Positions 33,333 to 40,987 of a stretch of DNA of 64,000 bases are shown here, in pieces. Numbering within the stretch: the stretch's first letter is position 1; every line of letters begins with the position of its first letter. The DNA lies in contig JAFRNC010000003.1 of the NCBI GenBank assembly GCA_017430365.1, forward strand, positions 62,001 through 126,000, read 5' to 3'. The notes beneath the pieces are model-generated. The model saw nothing but the letters and a program-made list of their open reading frames with translations, had not been told where the DNA came from and ran no database searches. The translations under genes were made by a program, and so were the position numbers. The DNA comes from Bacteroidales bacterium. Its GTDB lineage: Bacteria > Bacteroidota > Bacteroidia > Bacteroidales > UBA932.

Positions 33333-34571
33333 TTAGATTCTGCGCATGGCCACGCATGCGTTCTGTCCGCCGAAGCCGAACGAATTGCTCACCGTGATGT
33401 CGGGGGTGTAATCGCGGGCGGTGTGGGGCGTGTAGTCGAGGTCACATTCCGGATCCGGCTGGTCCAGATGGATGGTCGGGGCCACTTTGCCGTCCTGCAG
33501 GGTCTTGGCGCAAACTATCAGTTCGATGGCTCCGGTAGCGCCCAGCATGTGCCCTGTCATGGACTTGGTGCTGCTGATGACGGCCTTTCGGGCGGCTTCA
33601 AGCCCGAACGCCTGCTTGATGGCCAGGGTCTCGGCCTTGTCGTTGAGCGGGGTTCCGGTACCGTGCGCATTGACATAGACCTTCTCCCCTTCCCTGTAGC
33701 CTGCCTCCTCGAGCGCCCACCTGATGCAATTGGTAGCACTCTTTGCGTCGGCGCGGGGAGCGGTATAGTGATAGGCGTCGCAGCTGTTGCCGTAGCCGCA
33801 CACTTCAGCGTAGATGTGCGCTCCACGGCGGCGGGCGGCCTCATACTCTTCGAGTATCATGATGCCGGACCCTTCGCCGATGACAAAACCCTTGCGCCTT
33901 GCGTCGAAAGGAAGCGAGGCTGCCATGGGGTCTTCGCAGGTGGAAAGGGCCTTGCTGTTAGCGAAGCCTGAAATGGCGATTTCGCAGACAGCAGCCTCGG
34001 CACCGCCGGTGATCATCGCGTCGGCACGTCCCTCGCGGATCATTCGGTAGGCTTCTCCTACCGAATGGGTACCGGTCGCGCAGGCCGTAACCACGGGAAG
34101 GTTGGGTCCTTCTGCGTGGAAGAGGATGGCCACATTGCCGGAAGCGATGTTGGCGATCATTTCGGGGATGAAGAGAGGCGAGACGCCGCGGGAACCTTCT
34201 TTCAGCATGGAGGAGTGTTCGCGGCAAAGGGTCTGGATTCCGCCCACGCCCGATCCGATGGCACAGCCCAGGCGGGAGGGATCGACGTCCCTGCCGACCT
34301 CGAGTCCGCTGTCGCGCATGGCCTGCGTTGCAGCCGCCAGCGCGTAAAGCGCATAGCGGTCGTTGTGGCGGATCATCGGCCTGTCGATTCCGAATTCCTC
34401 GGGCCTGAAATCCTTGACTTCAGCAGCCACCTTGACGGGCAGGTCGGTCGCGTCGAGCGTCTTTATGAAATCTATCGCGCATCTTCCTTCAAGAAGACCG
34501 TTCCAGAGGGCATCCACACTGTTGCCCATGGGGGAAATGCATCCCACTCCTGTTACAACAACCCTTCTCAT
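33333..34571 (-). CDS. fabF: 3-oxoacyl-[ACP] synthase II
   Basis: A 412-residue condensing enzyme with the Cys-His-His triad: Cys164 in VVTACATGTHS, the His in VNAHGTGTPLND and the His in SMTGHMLGATGAIE. It extends acyl-ACP with malonyl-ACP. One nt separates its start from the fabH stop; 24 nt lie between its stop and the dehydratase gene. Confidence 0.95.
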   Translation of the reverse strand: MRRVVVTGVGCISPMGNSVDALWNGLLEGRCAIDFIKTLDATDLPVKVAAEVKDFRPEEFGIDRPMIRHNDRYALYALAAATQAMRDSGLEVGRDVDPSRLGCAIGSGVGGIQTLCREHSSMLKEGSRGVSPLFIPEMIANIASGNVAILFHAEGPNLPVVTACATGTHSVGEAYRMIREGRADAMITGGAEAAVCEIAISGFANSKALSTCEDPMAASLPFDARRKGFVIGEGSGIMILEEYEAARRRGAHIYAEVCGYGNSCDAYHYTAPRADAKSATNCIRWALEEAGYREGEKVYVNAHGTGTPLNDKAETLAIKQAFGLEAARKAVISSTKSMTGHMLGATGAIELIVCAKTLQDGKVAPTIHLDQPDPECDLDYTPHTARDYTPDITVSNSFGFGGQNACVAMRRI

Positions 34572-34572
34572 A

Positions 34573-35538
34573 TCAATTGTATTTGATTTCCGACCATTTC
34601 AGGATGGCCGCGCCTGTTACGAAACCTCCTCCGAAAGCACTCATCATGATGGTGTCGCCATCCTTGAGTTTTCCCTCACGCGACAGTTCGTCCATGAGGA
34701 TGCCGATGCTGGCCGAAGAGGTGTTGCCATAATTCTGTATGTTGGTGGGGAATTTCTCCCTGGGAAGGTCGAGATGCACACGGATGCACTCGATGATGCG
34801 CATGTTGGCCTGGTGGAGCAGGAAGAAATCTATATCGTTCCCGGTGAGACCGTTTCTCTCGAGCAGCGTGTCGACATCCCTGACACTGGCCTCGACTGCG
34901 ATGCGGAACACTTCGCGGCCTTCCATTACGAGGGGGGTCGTCTTTTCCTCGACGCGGTCGTAAGGGGTCACTTCAAGCGAACGCTTGTAGTACATCACGT
35001 CGGTGTGGTTCTCGCCGGTAAGGCGGAAATCCATGAAACCCTCTCCTTCGGTCACGACCAGCGCGGCTGCGCCGTCGCCGAAAAGGACCGAAGTCGAACG
35101 GTCGTGCCAGTCGCAGAAACGCGACGGCTGTTCGGCCGCGACGATAAGGATCCTGTGCGCCTTGCCTGTCTTGATGAAGGCATCGGCCATGTCGAGGGCA
35201 TATACAAGCCCCGCGCAGGCGCCGTTAAGGTCGAACGTGGGACAGCAGCAGCCCAGGGAGCCGAGCAGTATGCTGCCCAGCGAGGGCGAAACATAAGTGT
35301 TGGCCACATTCGAACAAATCAGATAATCTATATCTTCAGGGCGCAATCCGGACGATTCGAGAGCCTTGAGGGCGGCATCGTTGGCCAGTTCCCGGAGGGT
35401 CTCGGTGCTCAACAGCCTGCGGCTGCGGATACCGGTGCGGGTCGTTATCCAACTGTCGCTGGTATCCAAAAAACCGGCGAGCATGTCGTTCGTCACCACT
35501 TTCTGGGGAAGCGCACTGCCTGTTCCTATGATTTTCAT
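34573..35538 (-). CDS. fabH: 3-oxoacyl-[ACP] synthase III
   Basis: A 321-residue initiating condensing enzyme with Cys108 in NGACAG, His242 in LLHQANMRII and Asn272 in NYGNTSSAS. It couples an acyl-CoA primer to malonyl-ACP. It heads the operon fabH-fabF-fabZ-fabG-etfB-etfA-dehydrogenase. No clear TAnnTTTG element is seen in front; a hairpin-forming CCGCCGCGATGGCGG lies about 20 nt upstream. Confidence 0.95.
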   Translation of the reverse strand: MKIIGTGSALPQKVVTNDMLAGFLDTSDSWITTRTGIRSRRLLSTETLRELANDAALKALESSGLRPEDIDYLICSNVANTYVSPSLGSILLGSLGCCCPTFDLNGACAGLVYALDMADAFIKTGKAHRILIVAAEQPSRFCDWHDRSTSVLFGDGAAALVVTEGEGFMDFRLTGENHTDVMYYKRSLEVTPYDRVEEKTTPLVMEGREVFRIAVEASVRDVDTLLERNGLTGNDIDFFLLHQANMRIIECIRVHLDLPREKFPTNIQNYGNTSSASIGILMDELSREGKLKDGDTIMMSAFGGGFVTGAAILKWSEIKYN

Positions 35539-35596
35539 ATTGTTATATCTGTAGTTCCGCCGCGATGGCGGATTTTCCCTTTAAGTAAATTTTTAG

Positions 35597-35604
35597 TATT
35601 TTTG
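35597..35604 (+). promoter_or_regulatory. TAnnTTTG -7 element of the first LytTR gene
   Basis: TATTTTTG lies 19 nt upstream of the proposed TTG start at 35624. Confidence 0.55.
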
Positions 35605-35623
35605 GGGTCTGGAACGAATAACC

Positions 35624-36466
35624 TTGGAAGCACCTAAATATCTACTGCACAGAACTTTCCTACTACAATCAATCCTGTTTGTCGTAGGATTCTCCCTTAT
35701 ATTCCTCCTTACATATCACCCCTTTTCTTCTACAATCTGGATCGGTCTGGGATCGGAAGTCGTACTGCCGACCATCCTTTTCTATCTGTCTTCGATAGCG
35801 ATCCTTGTCGTCAGCAAGGTAGGCCTGATGCTCTACCAGATAAGGCATACGGTAACCGTACGGAAGTATCTCTTCTGGTTCCTGGGGGAATTCGTCGCGA
35901 TCGCGGTGATTTATCTGCTTTTCACCAGGTATTGGTTCGAGCCCGATACCCCCATCACCGCCCGCATTGTCGCCCGCGCTTCACTTTGCGTGGGAATGAT
36001 ACTGGCCATTCCCTACACGATCTTCACCCTGATAGCCGGGAACCGCGCGAAAGATGAAGAGATCAATGCCTTGAAACTGGCCCAGGATGTCGGCAAGCCT
36101 GCCGATCCGGCAAACATCATCCACTTCTATGACTATTCCGGCGCCTTGAAGATCTCGGTTTCTGCCGACAGCATCTATTATATAGCGTCGCAGGACAATT
36201 ATGTCGAGATCAGATATGAACTCGGGGGGCAGCTGCTTAATTATCTGATGCGCTGCCGCACCACGAGGCTGGAGAAGCAATTGGAAGGCACCTCACTCAT
36301 ACGATGCCACCGCTCTTATATAGTCAATGTGGACAACGTCGGGCAGTTGAAACGCGAGGGGTCGCGGGTATTCCTGGTGATGAACCACCCCGACGCCAAG
36401 AAGATTCCCGTTTCCAAGAGTTACTACAAGACGATCTCGGATCATCTGGACCGGACCGCCTCGTAG
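35624..36466 (+). CDS. Membrane-anchored LytTR-type transcription regulator 1
   Basis: 280 residues from a TTG start; no ATG precedes the first membrane segment in frame. Four hydrophobic helices occupy about residues 13-137. After a short linker, residues 175-272 form a LytTR DNA-binding domain (SADSIYYIASQDNYVEI, then LIRCHRSYIVNVDNV). There is no receiver domain, so the membrane part probably senses the signal itself. It is convergent with acpP and divergent from fabH. Direct-repeat sites that resemble LytTR targets lie beyond acpP at 36816-36864. Confidence 0.85.
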   Translation: MEAPKYLLHRTFLLQSILFVVGFSLIFLLTYHPFSSTIWIGLGSEVVLPTILFYLSSIAILVVSKVGLMLYQIRHTVTVRKYLFWFLGEFVAIAVIYLLFTRYWFEPDTPITARIVARASLCVGMILAIPYTIFTLIAGNRAKDEEINALKLAQDVGKPADPANIIHFYDYSGALKISVSADSIYYIASQDNYVEIRYELGGQLLNYLMRCRTTRLEKQLEGTSLIRCHRSYIVNVDNVGQLKREGSRVFLVMNHPDAKKIPVSKSYYKTISDHLDRTAS

Positions 36467-36496
36467 TCTCCGGTATATTGCAGGAATCCTCTCCGA

Positions 36497-36739
36497 CTAC
36501 TGGACGTGGGCGGAAATGTATTCGATGGCGTCGCTGACGCTCTTGATGCCCATGGCATCTTCATCGGAGATCTTAAGTCCGAACTCCTTCTCGAAATCCA
36601 TGATCAGTTCAACGGTGTCGAGTGAATCGGCGCCGAGGTCCATGGTGAAGCTGGCGGCGGGAGTAACTTCTTCCTTGGGAAGACCGAGCTTGTTGGAGAT
36701 GATGTTGATGACTTTCTCTTCGATTGCTGTTTTTTCCAT
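36497..36739 (-). CDS. acpP: Acyl carrier protein
   Basis: An 80-residue acidic helical protein with the phosphopantetheine site Ser in DLGADSLDTVEL and the conserved IEEKV and ISDEDA segments. It carries growing acyl chains for the fab enzymes encoded nearby. The TACCTTTG promoter element is at 36768-36775 on the same strand. Confidence 0.96.
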   Translation of the reverse strand: MEKTAIEEKVINIISNKLGLPKEEVTPAASFTMDLGADSLDTVELIMDFEKEFGLKISDEDAMGIKSVSDAIEYISAHVQ

Positions 36740-36767
36740 TTTTATCAGTTTTTAAAAATTTCCGCCG

Positions 36768-36775
36768 CAAAGGTA
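36768..36775 (-). promoter_or_regulatory. TAnnTTTG -7 element of acpP
   Basis: The minus strand reads TACCTTTG 28 nt upstream of the acpP ATG. Confidence 0.7.
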
Positions 36776-36815
36776 CTAGCCCCCGCCCCAACTTGTACGG
36801 CCCCTTTCCGGGATT

Positions 36816-36864
36816 GTGGCGAAATCGGCCGTTTCTGGGGCGAATGGACGGGTTTTGTGGTGAA
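36816..36864. promoter_or_regulatory. Three direct repeats with 20-21-bp period between acpP and the NlpC gene
   Basis: GTGGCGAA (36816), GGGGCGAA (36837) and GTGGTGAA (36857) are spaced 21 and 20 bp apart. They lie 41-89 bp upstream of the acpP -7 element and 18-66 bp upstream of that of the NlpC gene. Two helical turns between direct repeats is the arrangement bound by LytTR regulators, two of which are encoded nearby. Confidence 0.45.
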
Positions 36865-36881
36865 TTGACTCCGTTTTTTAT

Positions 36882-36889
36882 TATATTTG
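36882..36889 (+). promoter_or_regulatory. TAnnTTTG -7 element of the NlpC/P60 gene
   Basis: TATATTTG lies 29 nt upstream of the ATG at 36919. Confidence 0.7.
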
Positions 36890-36918
36890 TTGATTGTAAA
36901 ACGATAAAATCACCCTTG

Positions 36919-37956
36919 ATGAAACGCTTTCTGACCTGTCTCCTCTGTGCCGTCATGGCGCTCGGTTGCACAAAAGAAGGGACGCCCCAGGCTCCCGAAG
37001 CACCGGCCGAACCTGTAGATGAAAATGGGCTCGCCTTTGCCGCACTCTCCGTAATAAACATGCGGGAAAAACCAGATTACGCCGCCGAACTCGGCACCCA
37101 GGCGCTGATGGGCACACCCTTGAAAGTCCATTACCGCGATGACTCCTACTGGGTCAAAATAGAAACCCCCGACGGCTACAAGGCCTGGGTGAACGACATG
37201 GCAATCGTTCCGGTCGATCAGGCCACACTCGATGCCTGGAAAGCGTCGAAACGCGTCATCGTCACCAATTATTATACATTCTTCCTCGATGCTCCCCGGC
37301 CTGACGCAGGCCATGTGAGCGACGCTGTCTGGGGCGACATTGTCGAAGTAACCGGTACTTCCGGAAAATATATCAAGGTCAGACTGCCTGACGGGAGGGA
37401 AGGCTTCGTACCCGCCGCAGACGTGACCGACCTCAGGCAGTGGGTAGCCAGCCGCAAGGCCGTCATCCCCGCCGACGCGCCGAAGGCGGAAGTCGAGCAG
37501 GCCCGCCGCAAGATCATCGAAACAGCCAAGACGTTCCTCGGCGTGCCGTACCTCTGGGCCGGCACCTCGATCAAGGGCGTGGACTGCAGCGGTTTCTCGA
37601 AGACCGTCTATTTCCTCAACGGCTATATGCTCCTCCGCAACGCTTCCCAGCAATACAAGACCGGAGAGCCCGTGGATGTGTCGCAGGGGCTGGACAATCT
37701 CCAGCCGGCGGACCTCGTATTCTTCGGACGCGAAGCCACTGAAGATAAGCCCGAGCGCATTTCGCACGTAGCCATCTACCTGGGCGACGGCAAAATCATC
37801 CATTCTTCCATGCTGGTGCGCATCAACAGCCTGATAGAAGGGGAGCCAGACTATTACAGCCGCAAGCCCATCCGGGCCTGCCGCATAATCGGCAACCAGG
37901 ACTGCGGCAAGGGCGTGGTTTCGATAGCAAAAAGTGGTGTGTATTTTAATGACTAA
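36919..37956 (+). CDS. SH3 and NlpC/P60 murein endopeptidase lipoprotein
   Basis: 345 residues from the ATG at 36919, with lipid Cys17 (AVMALGC). Two SH3-like regions (about 40-100 and 112-172) precede an NlpC/P60 domain with catalytic Cys223 in DCSGF, His283 in ISHVAIY and His295. This layout matches gamma-D-glutamyl-L-diamino-acid endopeptidases of the YkfC type, which release L-Ala-D-Glu from murein peptides. The next gene encodes a dipeptide epimerase, the natural next step, so the pair forms a murein-peptide salvage unit. Confidence 0.9.
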   Translation: MKRFLTCLLCAVMALGCTKEGTPQAPEAPAEPVDENGLAFAALSVINMREKPDYAAELGTQALMGTPLKVHYRDDSYWVKIETPDGYKAWVNDMAIVPVDQATLDAWKASKRVIVTNYYTFFLDAPRPDAGHVSDAVWGDIVEVTGTSGKYIKVRLPDGREGFVPAADVTDLRQWVASRKAVIPADAPKAEVEQARRKIIETAKTFLGVPYLWAGTSIKGVDCSGFSKTVYFLNGYMLLRNASQQYKTGEPVDVSQGLDNLQPADLVFFGREATEDKPERISHVAIYLGDGKIIHSSMLVRINSLIEGEPDYYSRKPIRACRIIGNQDCGKGVVSIAKSGVYFND

Positions 37957-37960
37957 ACAT

Positions 37961-39136
37961 ATGAGCGACCGCAGAACATTCCTCAAGACAGCCGGCCTGC
38001 TGACGGCCGGCGCCGCACTCTGGCATCCTTCACAACTGTTCGCCGGGAGCGCCGGGGCAGCCAAGAAGAAATCTGGCAGCAAGAAACTGGAACTGGCCTG
38101 GGAAGATTTCCAGGGCATCATGAAGTTCACCTTCACCATCTCCGGTTCATCCCGCACCACGACCCCCATCGTCATCACCCGCCTCACCTGGGACGGATAT
38201 GAAGGCTACGGCGAAGCCGCCATGCCTCCGTATCTCGGCGAGACTCAGGCCTCCTGCCACGAATTCTACAAGAAGGTCGTCGACAACATCCTGCCGAAGT
38301 TCGACAACCCGTTCCAGATCGAAGACATCATGGCGGCCGTCGACAAGATCACGACCAACAACACCGCCGCCAAGGCCTCTATCGACATCGCCCTGCACGA
38401 CCTTGTGGGCAACATATTCGGACAGCCCTGGTGGAAGATATGGGGATTCAATCCGAAAGACGCGCCGTACACCTGCTACACCATCGGCTACGACGCCTCC
38501 GACGATATGGTCAACACAAAGATCGAGGAAGCTTCCTGGAACAAGATCATCAAGGTGAAACTCGGCATGAGCGAAGCCGAAGACAAGCGCATGATCAACC
38601 TCATCCGCGCTCGCGACCAGCGCCCCATAGTGATCGACGCAAACCAGGGCTGGAAAGACAAATACTACGCCCTCGACATGATCCACTGGCTCGCCGAACG
38701 CGGCGTCGAGATGATCGAGCAGCCGATGAGCAAACTCATGCTCGACGAAACGGCCTGGATCACTGAGCGCAGCCCCCTGCCCGTGATGGCCGACGAAAGC
38801 TGCCAGCGCATCTACGACATCCCCCGCCTGAAGGGAGCATTCCACGGCATCAACATCAAGCTGATGAAATGCACTGGACTATGGGAAGCCCGCCAGATGA
38901 TTACGATGGCCGAGCAGAACCACATGAAACTCATGGTGGGATGCATGACCGAGACATCCGTGGCCATCTCGGCGGCGGCGCAGATCTCTCCGAAAGTCAT
39001 CTGGGCGGACCTGGACGGCAACTATCTCCTGGGCAACGACTGCTTCGACGGAATGAAACTCGTCGACGGCCGCATCACCCTCGAAGACAAACCCGGCCTT
39101 GGCCTGACAAAGAAACCTGGGATCATCAGCATCTAG
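37961..39136 (+). CDS. Exported dipeptide epimerase (enolase superfamily)
   Basis: 391 residues from the ATG at 37961; an ATG at 37949 overlapping the previous stop is possible. The N-terminus MSDRRTFLKTAGLLTAGAALW has a twin-arginine signal. The barrel domain has the L-Ala-D/L-Glu epimerase features: KVKLGM with a catalytic Lys, metal ligands in VIDANQGW, MIEQPM and MADES, and a second catalytic Lys in NIKLMKCTG. It would convert L-Ala-D-Glu to L-Ala-L-Glu. Most such enzymes are cytoplasmic; a Tat signal would place this one outside, next to the lipoprotein that makes its substrate. Confidence 0.88.
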   Translation: MSDRRTFLKTAGLLTAGAALWHPSQLFAGSAGAAKKKSGSKKLELAWEDFQGIMKFTFTISGSSRTTTPIVITRLTWDGYEGYGEAAMPPYLGETQASCHEFYKKVVDNILPKFDNPFQIEDIMAAVDKITTNNTAAKASIDIALHDLVGNIFGQPWWKIWGFNPKDAPYTCYTIGYDASDDMVNTKIEEASWNKIIKVKLGMSEAEDKRMINLIRARDQRPIVIDANQGWKDKYYALDMIHWLAERGVEMIEQPMSKLMLDETAWITERSPLPVMADESCQRIYDIPRLKGAFHGINIKLMKCTGLWEARQMITMAEQNHMKLMVGCMTETSVAISAAAQISPKVIWADLDGNYLLGNDCFDGMKLVDGRITLEDKPGLGLTKKPGIISI

Positions 39137-39144
39137 ATCTGTTT

Positions 39145-40962
39145 TTGTCTCTCAATTTTAGACCGCGTTCCTTAACGCTCTGGATAACGTTCCTGCTGCT
39201 TCTGCTGTCAGGAGGGAATGCCTCATCCCAGACCGTCCCTTCCCGAAATTCCAGATGGTCGGGCAGACTGGAACTCGTGTCGGGGGTCGGCGCCTTCATT
39301 TACCACGAAGAGGAAGAGCGGAACAAAGATACGCTGATGCATTTCCGCGAGCAGTTGAACGTCCAGTTGACACGCACGGCTCCGAAATTGACAGTATCCA
39401 CCCAGATCCAGGGCCTGTTTGAAAAAAATGCAACCCGGACGCAGCGGACGACGGCCCGGGGAGAAAAGCAGGTGGAACTCTCCGCGCGCGGAAACAATAT
39501 TCTCCAACCAGGTACGAATCTGCGCACTGATTTTACCTGGACGCCTTCTCCCCGCAACCAATATTCGGCTTTCCTCTCCTACCAGTATGGTTACGACAAA
39601 TCCGATAACACTATGGTGAACTCGAAGCTGGATAAATCCATGAATTTCAGCATAGAGGCAGCCCAGCAAATGCGCAGGGTCCACCAGCACGGAGCGACAG
39701 CGGGCTGGAGGTCGAGCCACCAACTGGGATCCGGCCGCCGCCAGATCCTGACGTCCGGCCTGTGGAGAGGAACGTTCCAGACGCAGGAAACCCAATGGAC
39801 GGAAGCCGAGTTTTTCGTCGACAGCACTTACGATGGCGGAAGCAGTTTCCTGTGCTATCGGCTGACTCCCCGGAATTATACGAATGACGGGACCTTTACC
39901 GCCAGTTTCCAGGATTCTGTGCTGAACGGCGTCCACCAGCTCCTGATCGAACCCGGAATCAGGACGAGAATCGTGGAAACCCTGGAGTATAACAGCGGAA
40001 CCTCCTCGGAAGATATGATAAACTGGCGTGACAGCACCCGGCTCCGGGAAAATTTTGATTTCGTGACCGTGCAGATCGAACCGCAACTGCGCATGGAATA
40101 CCGGTACAAATCACTGCTGGTGTCGGCCGATTATTATCTGCAGTTCTACAGCAGAAAACTGACCAGCCAGTTGCACAATCAGGCACCGGAGTGGCTTCCT
40201 CTCCTTGTAAACGGCCGCTCTTTCGTTGAATGGATGCCGGTGTCGAGGCACAGGCTGACCTTTGGAACCACTCTGTCCGTTTCCCGTCCCTCCTACGTCC
40301 AGACCTGCTGGTATGAACGACAGGGCGCAGATCCCACACAACTATTCCAGGGCAATCCCCTCCTGCTTCCCACCCGTACAGTGGCGGCCGACTTCAGCTG
40401 GCGCTTGTATCTGGGCAGGTTCAGGCTGACTACCGGCACAACCTATGCCTTCCGCCTCAATGAAGTGGAACAGTACTTCCTGGAAGGTGAGATCGACGGA
40501 GAGAATTACAGGATTTTCAGCTGGATCAATACTGCATACGGACATACTTTTACCCAGAACGTACAACTGGGCTGGAACGGGCAGGTCCTCTCATCCAGCC
40601 TGAGTGTCAATTACGAGCAGAAAAAACAAAAAGCGCTGATAGGCCAGACAGAGAGCAAGTCCAACAACTGGGTACTCATGGCCAACATATCAGCCCGCCT
40701 GGGCAAAGGATGGACCCTCTCGGCCGACGGATCCTACATGGGCGACATCGAGACCCTCTACAGCCTGACCAAGAAATACTACACGGTCAATTCCCGCATC
40801 ACGAAAGAATTCAACAACTTCTCGCTCTATCTGGAAGGCAGGGACCTGTTCGACACGCCGATCGTCACCGAATTCTTTTCCCAGGACCTGTCTGTCCGCT
40901 GGATCGAGGAATCACATCTGAACCGGCGCCTCTTCCTGCTGGGATTTACCTGGAAATTCTGA
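39145..40962 (+). CDS. Outer-membrane beta-barrel protein (TonB-receptor-like barrel)
   Basis: No ATG lies between the previous stop and the signal sequence; the best start is a TTG at 39145, giving MSLNFRPRSLTLWITFLLLLLSGGNASSQ and 605 residues in total. The mature part is rich in alternating aromatic/polar strands (FRLTTGTTYAFRLNEVEQYFLEG, VLSSSLSVNYEQKKQ) and ends LGFTWKF, as outer-membrane barrels do. It resembles the barrel of TonB-dependent receptors of the outer-membrane barrel 3 type but lacks a recognisable carboxypeptidase-like domain and plug. Eight nt from the epimerase gene, so it may help murein-peptide or other uptake; this is inference. Confidence 0.7.
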   Translation: MSLNFRPRSLTLWITFLLLLLSGGNASSQTVPSRNSRWSGRLELVSGVGAFIYHEEEERNKDTLMHFREQLNVQLTRTAPKLTVSTQIQGLFEKNATRTQRTTARGEKQVELSARGNNILQPGTNLRTDFTWTPSPRNQYSAFLSYQYGYDKSDNTMVNSKLDKSMNFSIEAAQQMRRVHQHGATAGWRSSHQLGSGRRQILTSGLWRGTFQTQETQWTEAEFFVDSTYDGGSSFLCYRLTPRNYTNDGTFTASFQDSVLNGVHQLLIEPGIRTRIVETLEYNSGTSSEDMINWRDSTRLRENFDFVTVQIEPQLRMEYRYKSLLVSADYYLQFYSRKLTSQLHNQAPEWLPLLVNGRSFVEWMPVSRHRLTFGTTLSVSRPSYVQTCWYERQGADPTQLFQGNPLLLPTRTVAADFSWRLYLGRFRLTTGTTYAFRLNEVEQYFLEGEIDGENYRIFSWINTAYGHTFTQNVQLGWNGQVLSSSLSVNYEQKKQKALIGQTESKSNNWVLMANISARLGKGWTLSADGSYMGDIETLYSLTKKYYTVNSRITKEFNNFSLYLEGRDLFDTPIVTEFFSQDLSVRWIEESHLNRRLFLLGFTWKF

Positions 40963-40987
40963 CCGACGCGGGAGGATTTCGTACCTT

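Noticed and set aside
35560..35575. Hairpin upstream of fabH as a terminator or riboswitch
   Set aside because: The stem is short, there is no T-run and no further conserved structure; it may be chance in GC-rich DNA.
38869..39144. N-terminal extension of the barrel protein into the epimerase gene
   Set aside because: It is the epimerase sequence out of frame; the signal peptide begins at the TTG at 39145.
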